From Subsaxibacter sp. CAU 1640 (GTDB taxonomy: Bacteria; Bacteroidota; Bacteroidia; Flavobacteriales; Flavobacteriaceae): 64,000 nt of DNA. The DNA lies in NCBI RefSeq assembly GCF_023156585.1, contig NZ_JALNMI010000005.1, positions 372,001 to 436,000 on the forward strand. The letters run 5' to 3'. Shown piece after piece: positions 7,847-17,722 of this stretch. Position 1 is the first letter of the stretch. Every line of letters begins with the position of its first letter. Position numbers and translations under genes: made by a program. The notes under the pieces were generated by a model, which made no database searches, had not been told where the DNA came from, and saw nothing but the letters and a program-made list of their open reading frames with translations.

Positions 7847-9259
7847 TTAGTTCGAAGATTTTTTTGCCGTCATAATAATTGCTCGTACCGAAATATTTTT
7901 CGAAACATTTGGAAACAACTCTTCAATTATAAAATGAAATTCCGGATTCAACAATAAACCGTTTTTCAAATGATAGGAGCCTTTTTCTGATTCTAAAAGT
8001 GAATAATAAATCCCAGCAAGACGATATTCGATTTCAGCAGTTTCGGGATAAAATTCGGCTCCTTGAATTAAATTTAATGCAGATGCCTCGTATTCTCCCA
8101 ATTGTATCAAAATATCAGCACGAGATAACCACGTGTCCAATTCATAATTACCAAGATCTAATGTTTTTTTATAGCCTCTTTCAGCTTCCTCCAGAAAATT
8201 TAACCGATGATTTATTTGTGCATATAATTTCCAATATAGCACATTTTCACAGTCAATATTGATTGCTTTATTGATATAATACAGCGCTTTTTGATAATCA
8301 TGCTGTTTGTTATAAAATTTTGTTATAGCAATCCAACCTTTGTCTAAAAGAGGGTCTTCCTGAACAGTTTTATAATAATATTGCACTGCTAAATCAAAAT
8401 TTTCCAACTTATCATAGCAATTTCCTATGCGTAGCAATGCAAAAGATGTAGGTTCATCCAAAGCCAAAGTGATTTTGTAATTTTCTATGGCCTCATGATA
8501 TTTTCTTTGTTTTTCAAGAACTTTTCCTTTCTCTAAATATGCACCCACGAAAGTGTCATCTGAAATAATCGCAAAATCAAATGCAGCTGATGCTCTTTTA
8601 TAATCTTTTAGAGTACAATACTGTTTTCCAAGTTGATGCCAAGCTACTTCACTATAAGGGTTATTATCTAAATATTGATTTAGAAATTCTATTGCTTCGG
8701 AATTTAAACAAAGGAAATCGAAGCAATAAATAATATTGTACAAAGCAGAATAATCCTCATTGTCAAGATCCAAACATTTTATAAAATAATCTTTGGCATT
8801 TTCGAATTGGTCCATAAAGAGATATTCCATCCCAATGAGTGCGTAGATATCTGCTTCATCGTCTTCACTGTCTATCAATCGAAGGGCAATCATCAGCGTA
8901 TCAATAGCCTTTTGGTGCTCGTCACGTTTTGATAGAATACTTGCCTTTTGAATATAAATCTCTTCGTTTGCTGGTTCTAGTAAATACAACATATCCAACA
9001 ATTTGTCAGCTTGCTGCAATTTATCTTCCAAAACATAAATTTCTACCTGAAACAATTTCAAGGTAACAGACGTCGGATGTTGACCCAGTCCCATCTTAAT
9101 GGCCTTTTTAGCTAAAGCTATTTTGCCAATTTCGAGATAGTGATAAATAATGTTTTCAAATTCTCCAGAGTCAAAAAACAGAACATTGTTTGTTTTTAAC
9201 ATTGACTCAAATTTTGTCAGGGAAAGATTGTTGTGGTCGTCACTTTGACTGAACTCCAT
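7847..9259 (-). CDS. Tetratricopeptide repeat protein
   Basis: A 470-residue soluble protein built almost wholly of TPR helices. Recognisable units include EEIYIQKASILSKRDEHQKA, AWHQLGKQYCTLKDYKRAS, AYLEKGKVLEKQRKYHEAI and ALLRIGNCYDKLENFDLAV, roughly from residue 60 to 450. No signal peptide, membrane segment or enzymatic domain. Such proteins are protein-binding scaffolds and the partner here is unknown. It stands alone, with 150-bp gaps on both sides that hold no clear terminator. Confidence 0.88.
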   Translation of the reverse strand: MEFSQSDDHNNLSLTKFESMLKTNNVLFFDSGEFENIIYHYLEIGKIALAKKAIKMGLGQHPTSVTLKLFQVEIYVLEDKLQQADKLLDMLYLLEPANEEIYIQKASILSKRDEHQKAIDTLMIALRLIDSEDDEADIYALIGMEYLFMDQFENAKDYFIKCLDLDNEDYSALYNIIYCFDFLCLNSEAIEFLNQYLDNNPYSEVAWHQLGKQYCTLKDYKRASAAFDFAIISDDTFVGAYLEKGKVLEKQRKYHEAIENYKITLALDEPTSFALLRIGNCYDKLENFDLAVQYYYKTVQEDPLLDKGWIAITKFYNKQHDYQKALYYINKAINIDCENVLYWKLYAQINHRLNFLEEAERGYKKTLDLGNYELDTWLSRADILIQLGEYEASALNLIQGAEFYPETAEIEYRLAGIYYSLLESEKGSYHLKNGLLLNPEFHFIIEELFPNVSKNISVRAIIMTAKKSSN

Positions 9260-9414
9260 AAGCAGATGTAAAGTTTAGTTGAAATAAATTTAATGTTATC
9301 ATCAGGAAATTCGGGGATATAGGGCTAATGTTTTCAACAAATTAATTAACAGACATTTAATACAAATGATTTTTAAGGTTTTACAATTTGATTTACAATG
9401 ATTTAAAAGTAATA

Positions 9415-10608
9415 TTATTTTTTAATTTTCTTTGAAATTTTATCCAGAACAGATAGGATAATGTCGCATCCATCTATAATTTCTTCATTTGATATGGTTA
9501 AGGGAGGTGTAATTCGGATGGCTTTTGGCTCAAAAAGTAGCCAAAATAGAATTAATCCTTCGCTTTGACAGGTCAGAATTATCTCATTCACAAGTTCTGC
9601 CGATGGCAATATGGCTGCAAGCATCAATCCTTTTCCTCTGATGTCTTCAATCAAAGGATGCACCAAATGTTGACGGAATAATTTTTCTTTTTCGAGTACT
9701 TTCTCCATCAAATCACTTTCGGTCACTTCTTTAAGGGTTGCCAATGCTGCGGCTGCAATCACAGGATGTCCTCCAAAAGTAGTAATATGACCAAGTTTTG
9801 GATGATCTTTTAAAGTGGACATCATTCCTCTTGATGCTGTGAACGCACCAATTGGCATACCACCACCTAGTCCTTTTCCCGTTACTAAAATATCTGGCAC
9901 ACAATTATAATGTTCGAATCCGAAAAGTTTACCTGTACGACCCACTCCAGGCTGAATTTCATCTAAAATCAATAAAGCACCTACTTCATCACAGCGTGTT
10001 CTTACTTTGGCAAGATAATTCCCTTTGGGTTCGATAAATCCGGCACCTCCTTGAATGGTTTCGAGAATTACTGCAGCTGTTTTACGAGTGATATTTTGTA
10101 TTTGATCACAATCATTATAATCAATGAAATGTACATCTGGTACTAATGGTCTAAAAGCTTGTTTCCGCTCTTCGTAACCCATTACGCTCATAGAACCCAT
10201 CGTGTTGCCGTGATAGGCGTATTTGGCAGCAATGATTTCACTTCTTCCAGTGGCTCTTCTGGCCAATTTTAAGGCGCCTTCAATGGCTTCGGTTCCCGAA
10301 TTAGTGAGATAAGTAGTTTCCAACGAGTCTGGCAACTGTTTTGCCAAGAATTTTGTCAATTCTACAGCAGATTCTTGGATATACTCGCCATAAACCATTA
10401 CGTGAAGATATTTATCCAATTGTTTTTTGATAGCTTTAACAACCTTTGGATGTCTATGCCCTAGAGTACACGCCGAAACACCTGCCACAAAATCGAGATG
10501 AGGTTTATTATTGGTGTCATATATATAAGAGCCTTCCGCATACGAAATTTCCATTGCCAATGGATGTGGCGTGGTTTGTGCTTGATATTTCAAAAAATCT
10601 TCTGACAT
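9415..10608 (-). CDS. Class III pyridoxal phosphate aminotransferase
   Basis: A 397-residue fold-type I aminotransferase of the acetylornithine/ornithine/4-aminobutyrate group. Seen are NSGTEAIEGALKLARRATGR (PLP phosphate site), LILDEIQPGVGRTGKLFGFE (Asp that holds the pyridine nitrogen), DILVTGKGLGGGMPIGAF (the Schiff-base Lys) and TTFGGHPVIAAAALATL. The exact substrate cannot be read from sequence. Flavobacterial copies are usually labelled aspartate aminotransferase family. Its start codon overlaps the stop of the OstA-like gene by 1 base, so the two are translationally coupled. Confidence 0.9.
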   Translation of the reverse strand: MSEDFLKYQAQTTPHPLAMEISYAEGSYIYDTNNKPHLDFVAGVSACTLGHRHPKVVKAIKKQLDKYLHVMVYGEYIQESAVELTKFLAKQLPDSLETTYLTNSGTEAIEGALKLARRATGRSEIIAAKYAYHGNTMGSMSVMGYEERKQAFRPLVPDVHFIDYNDCDQIQNITRKTAAVILETIQGGAGFIEPKGNYLAKVRTRCDEVGALLILDEIQPGVGRTGKLFGFEHYNCVPDILVTGKGLGGGMPIGAFTASRGMMSTLKDHPKLGHITTFGGHPVIAAAALATLKEVTESDLMEKVLEKEKLFRQHLVHPLIEDIRGKGLMLAAILPSAELVNEIILTCQSEGLILFWLLFEPKAIRITPPLTISNEEIIDGCDIILSVLDKISKKIKK

Positions 10609-12428
10609 TATTTCTCCTTTTTAAGCACTTTTTTAGACGGAAGTTTATTGGCTGACTTTATCGAGTCATTCTTTTTGATGGCTTCCTCCGGAATATTTCT
10701 GGAAGCTTTGGAGACTTCATCTTCTTTTGCGTCTTTCGGTTTTGCGTCTTCAACACGTTGCATCAATTCTTCATCAAAAAATTCTTCTTGAGGAATATAT
10801 TCACCAAGCCCCTTAATTATTGGTAAATTTAAAGGTGGGTCGTCTACGAATAAATCTTCAACGCTTTTAGGTCGTTCTTCTTCACGCCATACAAAACCCC
10901 TCAATTTTCTGGCGTTTTCCGGGAATTCAGATTCAGGATAGATGTCACCATCTACCTGATTGATGAAGCGCGTTTCGACAATCTCATTGTTCTCAATCTG
11001 CATATTGATACTGGCAGATTTTGATTTGTTGATTCCAATGAGTTCATTTTTATCATCACGCATAAAATAGATGACTTCTGCATTTTTGATGACATCAATA
11101 TTGTAAAGCTCATTGTCTTTGAACAATCCTATAAGTCGCTGCCCTTTTGTTTGGCTATAACCATCTCCAAGAGTGTCCTTGCTGATGACGAAGGCGTCAT
11201 TGAAAACGAGAAGTGAATCCAATTGTTCGGTTTTTGGATTGGCAATGAGGTGAATGGTGTCGCCTGTCATTTGATTTCCCATATTCCACAATACTGGATT
11301 GCGCTTGCCACTGAAGGCATCTGTAGATGAAAAACGCGCTAGATTGATCAATCGTGTCAAACCGGTTTTATGGTCTGCGTGAATGGAATCAGCTTTTCCA
11401 CTTAAATCACTTTTATAAAGTTTTGCATTGTAATAGGCGCGTGTAATTCGGCTTTCTGGAGGACCGTTGACACGAATAGTATCGCTATGCATATACAACG
11501 AATCTTTTTCTTGAACCGAGATTAGAAGTGCGCGTTTAGTAATGAAGACCGAATCTTTTGCCTTCCAAACTTCGGCATAATGACCTTTTGCCACACTATT
11601 ATTGATGGTGTCGGTAATTTTGATATTGTTGGTAGCTGATGCAAAATCAATCTTTCTATCAAAATACATACTGTCGCCTTCAATGATGCGACTGTCATAA
11701 TCGATTCTTGATTTTTTTACGAAATAACCTGTATCATTTTCTGTATCATAAAATCCTCTTTCACAATAGATGGTGCTTGTTTCACCCACAATGGTTGAAG
11801 GACCATAAAGATAAGCATGGCCATTTTCAGAATAGAAATCAAGACGATCTGTGTTCAAGGTGTATTGAGGGTTGACCAAAACCACCTCATTTACAAATTG
11901 GTACTTTTTATTGCTCATATAATAACGACCAATTCTGCTGGTAATCGTTCCTGAAGAATCACGCACTACTTTTCCACCTGTATTGTAATAGGCTTGTTGC
12001 TTCACTTTATCGAAATGAAGCGTATCGGTTGTTAATGTAGATTTTGGTTCGGTCAAAATGACGTTGCCACCTGCGAAGGCCAATTGGGTTTTTCCACTAT
12101 ACTCAACATATTTGGCATTCATATTTACAGTGTCGCCTTGCTTCATAACCACATTGCTGTAGGCTTCTATGAAATCTTCCTTTTCATAATATACAGCTCT
12201 GTCGCACCACATATCGATACCTTCGTGCGCAAAATGAACTTGCTGCATATTATCTCTTGTGAAGACAGTTACACCGGGACCTCTTAAAGAATCAGAGTTT
12301 GCAAATGGTGCATACTCAATGCGGATTTTTTTTGAAGTTTGAGAGAACGAAGTCATTGTGAAACTCAAACCAAACACAAGAAGTAAAACGAACCGAAATG
12401 CTTTCAAAATGTTGTTAATTTGTTTCAA
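10608..12428 (-). CDS. OstA/LptA-like protein
   Basis: A 606-residue exported protein. An N-terminal signal peptide (hydrophobic RFVLLLVFGLSFTMTSFS, then Gln) precedes repeated beta-jellyroll OstA segments of the type seen in LptA and LptD (for example MWCDRAVYYEKEDFIEAYSN, NMNAKYVEYSGKTQLAFAGG, DTLHFDKVKQQAYY). Family members bind lipopolysaccharide and carry it to the outer membrane. A Lys/Glu-rich tail lies past residue 560. The start is uncertain. The frame has no ATG before the signal peptide; candidate codons are TTG at 12428 and TTG at 12407. A TAnnTTTG box at 12426-12433 overlaps the first one and so favours 12407. Confidence 0.85.
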   Translation of the reverse strand: MKQINNILKAFRFVLLLVFGLSFTMTSFSQTSKKIRIEYAPFANSDSLRGPGVTVFTRDNMQQVHFAHEGIDMWCDRAVYYEKEDFIEAYSNVVMKQGDTVNMNAKYVEYSGKTQLAFAGGNVILTEPKSTLTTDTLHFDKVKQQAYYNTGGKVVRDSSGTITSRIGRYYMSNKKYQFVNEVVLVNPQYTLNTDRLDFYSENGHAYLYGPSTIVGETSTIYCERGFYDTENDTGYFVKKSRIDYDSRIIEGDSMYFDRKIDFASATNNIKITDTINNSVAKGHYAEVWKAKDSVFITKRALLISVQEKDSLYMHSDTIRVNGPPESRITRAYYNAKLYKSDLSGKADSIHADHKTGLTRLINLARFSSTDAFSGKRNPVLWNMGNQMTGDTIHLIANPKTEQLDSLLVFNDAFVISKDTLGDGYSQTKGQRLIGLFKDNELYNIDVIKNAEVIYFMRDDKNELIGINKSKSASINMQIENNEIVETRFINQVDGDIYPESEFPENARKLRGFVWREEERPKSVEDLFVDDPPLNLPIIKGLGEYIPQEEFFDEELMQRVEDAKPKDAKEDEVSKASRNIPEEAIKKNDSIKSANKLPSKKVLKKEK

Positions 12429-12433
12429 AAATA
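12426..12433 (-). promoter_or_regulatory. Putative -7 element overlapping the OstA-like start
   Basis: On the - strand this reads TATTTTTG, a match to TAnnTTTG. If used, transcription would start near 12419 and translation at the TTG at 12407. No -33 box was recognised. Confidence 0.3.
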
Positions 12434-12484
12434 ACTTTAATTATTCTGTGGTATTGTTAGTTAACAAAAGTTTTAACAATCGTG

Positions 12485-13756
12485 TTATCTAACGATCGTC
12501 TGTTTTCTGTCTGGACCAACAGATACAATGGTTATTGGCAACTCCAGTTCTTTTTCTAGGAATTGGATATACTCCAACAAGGCCTGTGGCATTTGCGAAG
12601 CTTCAGTCATTTCAGTCAAATCGGCATTCCAGCCTTTCATTTCGGTATAAATAGGAGTGACGTTTTCCTCATCAATATTAAATGGGAAATGATGGATGGT
12701 TTCGCCTTTGTATTTATAAGCTGTACAAACTTTAAGTGTCTTAAAACCTGATAGTACGTCACCTTTCATCATAATCAATTGCGTTACGCCATTAACTTGA
12801 CAAGCATATTTAAGCGCCACTAAATCTAGCCAACCACAACGACGTGCACGACCTGTAGTTGCGCCAAATTCATTTCCAACACGTCCCATCGTTGCGCCAT
12901 CTTCATCAAATAATTCTGTTGGGAAAGGTCCTGACCCAACACGTGTGGTGTAGGCTTTAAAAATTCCGAATACTTCTCCTATTTTATTGGGAGCAATGCC
13001 TAAACCTGTACAGGCTCCAGCAGCCGTAGTGTTAGACGAGGTTACAAACGGATAGGTTCCAAAGTCAATATCCAATAAAGAACCTTGCGCACCTTCGGCA
13101 AGTATTGATTTTCCATCTTTTTGAGCTTGGTGCAAATATTCTTCAGAATCAATGAATTTTAATGATTGCAAGGTTTCAATAGCCTCAAAGAAATCAGTTT
13201 CCAATTCTTTCAAATCATATTGAATATCCACATTGTAGAAAGCTATCATTGCCTCGTGCTTATCTGCCAAGACCCTGTATTTTTCCTTCCAATCCGATAA
13301 TTCAATGTCACCAACTCTGATACCGTTTCTACCGGTTTTGTCCATATACGTTGGACCAATACCTTTTAACGTAGACCCAATTTTTGCCTTACCTTTTGAA
13401 GCTTCACTCGCAGCATCCAGTAAGCGATGTGTAGGTAAAATAATATGTGCCTTACGCGAAATGTAGAGGGAGGTTTTATAGTCAACATTCTGTTCAGCTA
13501 ATTTGTCTAATTCTTTTTTGAAAATGACAGGGTCGATAACCACGCCGTTACCCACAAGGTTTATTTTGTCTTCGTGAAAAATCCCGGATGGAATGGTATG
13601 AAGAACGTGTTTTTTGCCATTGAAAACCAAAGTGTGTCCTGCATTTGGTCCACCTTGAAATCGAGCAATAATGTTGTATTTGGAGGTTAATACATCGACA
13701 ATTTTTCCTTTGCCTTCATCTCCCCATTGTAGTCCTAGTAGTAAATCTACTGCCAT
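12485..13756 (-). CDS. purA: Adenylosuccinate synthetase
   Basis: Joins IMP and aspartate, using GTP, in the first committed step to AMP. The N-terminal signature QWGDEGKGKIVD carries the catalytic Asp and the GTP loop. FQGGPNAGHT follows with the catalytic His, then GIGPTYMDK (IMP site), TTGRARRCGWLD and a C-terminal GPDRKQTI. At 423 residues it has the usual length. The ATG at 13756 lies 9 bp after the Fur-family gene, so the two probably share a transcript. The order rel-fur-purA keeps purine and stringent-response genes together. Confidence 0.97.
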   Translation of the reverse strand: MAVDLLLGLQWGDEGKGKIVDVLTSKYNIIARFQGGPNAGHTLVFNGKKHVLHTIPSGIFHEDKINLVGNGVVIDPVIFKKELDKLAEQNVDYKTSLYISRKAHIILPTHRLLDAASEASKGKAKIGSTLKGIGPTYMDKTGRNGIRVGDIELSDWKEKYRVLADKHEAMIAFYNVDIQYDLKELETDFFEAIETLQSLKFIDSEEYLHQAQKDGKSILAEGAQGSLLDIDFGTYPFVTSSNTTAAGACTGLGIAPNKIGEVFGIFKAYTTRVGSGPFPTELFDEDGATMGRVGNEFGATTGRARRCGWLDLVALKYACQVNGVTQLIMMKGDVLSGFKTLKVCTAYKYKGETIHHFPFNIDEENVTPIYTEMKGWNADLTEMTEASQMPQALLEYIQFLEKELELPITIVSVGPDRKQTIVR

Positions 13757-13765
13757 TTTATGAAA

Positions 13766-14221
13766 TTAGTTTGTTGGTTTGTTTTTGGTTCCGTAAAAAT
13801 ACAGAGAATGATTGCTGATTGAGATATCAAAAACTTCTTCAATCGTTTTTTTTATGGTTTGGATTCTCGGGTCGCAAAACTCAATCACCTCACCAGTATC
13901 GGTCAAAATAACGTGGTCGTGCTGTTTGTCAAAATAAGATTTTTCATAATGCGCCTGATTCTGACCAAATTGATGCTTTCTAACCAAAGCACATTCTAAA
14001 AGAAGTTCTATCGTATTATATAGTGTAGCACGGCTTACACGATAGTTTTTGTTTTTCATTTTGATATAAAGCGATTCAATATCAAAATGCTCATCGCTAT
14101 CATAAATTTCTTGAAGGATAGCGTAACGCTCTGGAGTTTTTCTGTGACCTTTTTCTTCAAGATATGCCGTAAAGACGTTCTTTACGATTTCTTGATTAGT
14201 ATGTTCTGTTTTTACACTCAT
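13766..14221 (-). CDS. Fur-family transcriptional regulator
   Basis: A 151-residue regulator of the Fur/PerR/Zur type. Winged helix: [14 protein letters not shown] then [17 protein letters not shown] as the recognition part. A dimerisation and metal domain follows with KQHDHVIL and FCDPRIQ. The usual zinc-binding CxxC after the HDH motif is replaced here (ILTDTG), so the structural zinc site seems absent or altered. Only one Cys (in EFCDP) follows it. Which metal or signal it senses is not clear. I start at the ATG at 14221 (MSVKTEH), as the in-frame codon at 14236 adds only five residues and leaves no spacing after rel. Confidence 0.88.
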   Translation of the reverse strand: MSVKTEHTNQEIVKNVFTAYLEEKGHRKTPERYAILQEIYDSDEHFDIESLYIKMKNKNYRVSRATLYNTIELLLECALVRKHQFGQNQAHYEKSYFDKQHDHVILTDTGEVIEFCDPRIQTIKKTIEEVFDISISNHSLYFYGTKNKPTN

Positions 14222-14247
14222 AATTTGACGCTGCAAATTTACGCTTT

Positions 14248-16452
14248 TTAAACTCTTGTTACCTTATCAATTCCGTTAATTTTTTTAAGGTTGTCCATTA
14301 GCTTTTTAAGCATCGTACTATTTTTGACTACCACGTTTATTTTTCCAGTGAAAATGCCGTCGTCACTTTCAAAGCTGATACTCTTCATATTAACGTGCAT
14401 ATGCGAAGAAATAACATTGGTAATATGATTTACCAATCCTAGATTGTCAATACCAGACAAAGTAATTTGCGCTGTGAATTCCTGTTGAGATGAATCAATC
14501 CATTTGGCTTGCATAATGCGGTATGCATAGTTGGATTGCAGACTCAACGCATTCGGACAATTTTTCTTATGGACTTTAATGCCTTCGTTTATGGTCAAAA
14601 AGCCAAATACTTCATCACCTGGAATAGGGTTACAGCACGTTGAAAGCTTGTAATCAAGTTTTTCTTCCTCTTTTCCAAATACAAGCATATCATACTTGGC
14701 TGTGATTTCATCCTTGTCGATATCTGGTGCAACGGTAGGTTTGCGAATTTTGCTTTTGATGTAGCTCATAAACGCATTGCTTCTGGAATTTGCGAAATCC
14801 TTCAGCATACTATTGTCTATAGTACCAACACCAACTCTGTAAAACAAATCGAGACTGGTTTTCAGCTTGAAATAAACCACCATATCATTCACAGACTTCT
14901 CATCGAGGGTGATTTTGAGCTGTTTTAGCTTTCTGCGGAGTATTTCTTTGCCTTCTTCAGCAACTTCTTTTTTCTCGTCTTTTAATGAAGATTTGATTTT
15001 GCTGCGAGCCCTTGCGGTAGTTGCATAATCTAACCAGTTTGGGTTCGGTCTTATGTTTTCAGAAGTTAAGATTTCAACTTGGTCTCCACTTTGCAACTCG
15101 TGGCTTAAAGGCACAAGCTTTCCATTGACCTTTGCACCTCTAGTTTTCATACCTACTTCGGTATGGATGCTAAAAGCAAAATCGAGCGGAGTAGCACCTT
15201 TGGGCAGTTTCTTTAAATCTCCTTTTGGTGAAAAGATAAAGATTTCTTTGGAATAAAGGTTGAGTTTGAACTGCTCCACAAAATCCACCGCATTGGTCTC
15301 ATTACTTTCCAAGGCTTCCTGTAACTTGTCAATCCAAGTGTCCAAAGCGTCTTCGGCATTGCCTTGTTTGTATTTGTAGTGCGCTGCATAGCCTTTTTCG
15401 GCAATTTCATTCATACGTTCACTACGAATCTGCACTTCAACCCAACGGCCTTTGGGTCCCATAACAGTGATGTGGAGTGCTTCATAACCGGTTGATTTAG
15501 GCGATGAAATCCAATCACGGAGACGGATAGGGTTTGGGATAAAATGGTCAGTTACGATGGAATAAATTTTCCAGGCGAGGAATTTCTCGTTGGCTAAATC
15601 GGATTTATAGATGATTCTGACGGCAAACTTATCATACACTTCATCAAACGAAACACCTTGCTTCAACATCTTTCTTCTGATGGAATAAATGGATTTTGGT
15701 CTTCCTTTAATATCGTAGCTTAAGCCTTCATTATTTAAAGAATCGACAATAACTTTGGAAAACGCCTTGATGTAGGCATCTTGCTCTTCTTTACTTTCCT
15801 TAATCTTATTGTGAATGTCATTATAAACATCAGGCTCGGTGTACTTAAGGCCGAGGTCTTCAAGTTCGGTTTTGATATTATATAAACCAATTCGATGTGC
15901 TAAAGGTGCGTAGATGTATAATGTTTCCGAAGCAATCTTTACCTGCTTGTCAGCACGCATCGAATCCATCGTTTGCATATTGTGCAGACGGTCGGCAATT
16001 TTGATAATAATGACACGCACGTCGTCATTTAAAGTCAACAACATTTTCCTGAAATTCTCCGCTTGCGTAGAAACATCCGCTTCTTTACTCAAAGAAGATA
16101 TTTTGGTCAAACCATCAACAATACGAGCCACGGTTTTTCCGAAGAGTCGTTCGATGTCCTCAAGAGAATAATCCGGACAATCTTCCACCACATCGTGGAG
16201 GAGGGCAGCGGCAATACTGGTAGCGTCCAATCCAATTTCTGAAGCGACAATCGTTGCCACAGCGATGGGATGGAATATGTAGGCCTCGCCCGATTTTCGG
16301 CGTTGGTCTTTGTGTGCATCTACGGCAACATCAAAAGCGCTTCTAATGAGTTTTTTATCGTCGTCGGTAAGGGTTTGATAGCTTACTTTGAGGAGCTTTT
16401 TGTATGCTTTGGCGATGTCTGCATTCTCTTTTTCTAACTCTACATCTGTCAT
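14248..16452 (-). CDS. rel: Bifunctional (p)ppGpp synthetase/hydrolase, RelA/SpoT
   Basis: A 734-residue long RSH enzyme controlling the stringent response. Domain order is standard: an HD hydrolase ([14 protein letters not shown] near residue 88, with the catalytic HD intact), a synthetase (about 230-350, with [13 protein letters not shown] and IIYKSD), then a TGS domain ([20 protein letters not shown], near 400). A zinc-finger-like/CC region follows ([13 protein letters not shown], near 610), then a C-terminal ACT domain. Intact HD and synthetase motifs suggest both activities. It reads toward fur and purA, with 26 bp to the chosen fur start. Confidence 0.96.
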   Translation of the reverse strand: MTDVELEKENADIAKAYKKLLKVSYQTLTDDDKKLIRSAFDVAVDAHKDQRRKSGEAYIFHPIAVATIVASEIGLDATSIAAALLHDVVEDCPDYSLEDIERLFGKTVARIVDGLTKISSLSKEADVSTQAENFRKMLLTLNDDVRVIIIKIADRLHNMQTMDSMRADKQVKIASETLYIYAPLAHRIGLYNIKTELEDLGLKYTEPDVYNDIHNKIKESKEEQDAYIKAFSKVIVDSLNNEGLSYDIKGRPKSIYSIRRKMLKQGVSFDEVYDKFAVRIIYKSDLANEKFLAWKIYSIVTDHFIPNPIRLRDWISSPKSTGYEALHITVMGPKGRWVEVQIRSERMNEIAEKGYAAHYKYKQGNAEDALDTWIDKLQEALESNETNAVDFVEQFKLNLYSKEIFIFSPKGDLKKLPKGATPLDFAFSIHTEVGMKTRGAKVNGKLVPLSHELQSGDQVEILTSENIRPNPNWLDYATTARARSKIKSSLKDEKKEVAEEGKEILRRKLKQLKITLDEKSVNDMVVYFKLKTSLDLFYRVGVGTIDNSMLKDFANSRSNAFMSYIKSKIRKPTVAPDIDKDEITAKYDMLVFGKEEEKLDYKLSTCCNPIPGDEVFGFLTINEGIKVHKKNCPNALSLQSNYAYRIMQAKWIDSSQQEFTAQITLSGIDNLGLVNHITNVISSHMHVNMKSISFESDDGIFTGKINVVVKNSTMLKKLMDNLKKINGIDKVTRV

Positions 16453-16455
16453 AAA

Positions 16456-16700
16456 TTAAATGTAAGATAAAGAAATGTAATTGGCAATAGTTTTTTGTTG
16501 GAAAATATAATAGCCTCCCTCATCCCCACCAAAGGAGGGGAGAAGACCTTTTACTTTAAAAGAAGTGTAGGTTTTGGCAACGACATTGCCTTTTCTATCA
16601 GCGACATAGCGTTTTCTATCAGCGACAGAGGCCATTTGATGAACGACCAAGCCTTTCCCATCAGTGCAGAAGCCTATTTCTTCACTACATCATATTATGT
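16456..16700. other. Intergenic region with decaying repeats
   Basis: This 245-bp gap lies between rel and the phosphate transporter gene. It holds a C-rich/G-rich patch at 16514-16542 (CCTCCCTC against GGAGGGGAG) and an imperfect 21-bp tandem repeat at 16570-16674. Short frames on both strands follow the repeat and look like repeat artefacts, not genes. I see no terminator or promoter that I would trust. Confidence 0.5.
16570..16674. repeat. Imperfect 21-bp tandem repeat, about five units
   Basis: Units begin at 16570, 16591, 16612, 16633 and 16654. The second and third share TTTTCTATCAGCGACA exactly (16/16). The others match that core at 9-10 of 16 positions. Because 21 is a multiple of three, the + strand frame reads as a 7-residue repeat (AFSISDI, AFSISDR, AFPISAE). 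Confidence 0.75.
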
Positions 16701-17720
16701 TTAAACACAAAGACTAATAAGGATGTAGGTAAGAATGAAGGAGAACACAGGTGCAATGGCCCAGACTACAAAGAAGCGTTTTACGGTTTTGTTGGAGAAT
16801 GTGTTCTTAAATCCTTTTTTGCTGATGCTCAAGGCGATGAATCCAGCGGCATTCAATTGTACCAATGAGGTTGGGATGCCTTTTACTACGGATGCAAAAA
16901 TCAAGAGACTGGCTACGATGAATGCAATGATGGTGGCATTTAATGGATTCACTTCTACAATATCATCACCATTGGGTTTTGTGACTTTGTGCCCGAACAG
17001 CGAGCTTCCAATGGCAAAGCAAGGTGCGACAATCAATACTGATAAGATTATAATCGGCAGAAAATTTTCGGTGGAGGTGTACCCAAGTTCATTGGCTGTC
17101 AACGAAGCGATAGGTGCTGCGGCATTGGCAACGTTATTGGCTCCGATAGAAAACGCCACGTAGAGCGACGATAGTATCAGAAGGACTTTAAAACCTTTGT
17201 GATGCGTGATATTTTCTGAATTGCTTTTGAAAAATTGACGTTTAACGGCTGGCAGTATCCATTTTGAAAGGATGAAAACGATGATGAACGAGATGCAGGG
17301 CAGAATGACCCACGTAGGAATGATGTCTATAAATAAGGTGCGTTTGTTGAGGCTGTCCAACGCCGTTGCTGCGCCCGCAATTGCCAATACGGTGGACTGA
17401 CTGGTGGATTGTGGCACACCCAAAAGAATGGCAAACAAGATGGAAAGCCCGATGGACAATAATATGAGCGATGTCGTCAACGGTGTAAAAAAAGCGCTGT
17501 CCAAAAGATTGTCGCCCAGTGTCAGGGAGACTTCCTTGCCAGCCAATAAAGCACCTAACACGACCATAATTCCGAAAAGTCCGGGAATGAGTGATTTTTT
17601 GATGACACGTGCGCCATACGCCGCGGAGAATGCTGGGGCTGTACCGCTGCCACCCATTACCATTGCCAAAAACATTGCCAACAAAAACGGAATTGTCAAA
17701 AGGTTAAAAATTGAGGACAT
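16701..17720 (-). CDS. Inorganic phosphate transporter, PiT family
   Basis: A 339-residue membrane permease that imports phosphate, usually with H+ or Na+. The C-terminal family signature SIGANNVANAAAPIASL is present (about residue 195). The N-terminal half-site reads MGGSGTAPAFSAAYGARV in place of the more common GANDVANA form, as in other flavobacterial copies I recall. About nine hydrophobic segments. It follows the DUF2490 gene by 2 bp, so phosphate uptake appears co-transcribed with an outer-membrane-type protein and not with the more usual DUF47/PhoU-like partner. Confidence 0.92.
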   Translation of the reverse strand: MSSIFNLLTIPFLLAMFLAMVMGGSGTAPAFSAAYGARVIKKSLIPGLFGIMVVLGALLAGKEVSLTLGDNLLDSAFFTPLTTSLILLSIGLSILFAILLGVPQSTSQSTVLAIAGAATALDSLNKRTLFIDIIPTWVILPCISFIIVFILSKWILPAVKRQFFKSNSENITHHKGFKVLLILSSLYVAFSIGANNVANAAAPIASLTANELGYTSTENFLPIIILSVLIVAPCFAIGSSLFGHKVTKPNGDDIVEVNPLNATIIAFIVASLLIFASVVKGIPTSLVQLNAAGFIALSISKKGFKNTFSNKTVKRFFVVWAIAPVFSFILTYILISLCV

Positions 17721-17722
17721 AG

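Noticed and set aside
16456-16704. Short frames of 64 and 69 codons on opposite strands in the rel-phosphate transporter gap
   Set aside because: Both follow a 21-bp repeat that cannot break a frame; no start signal, no recognisable motif.
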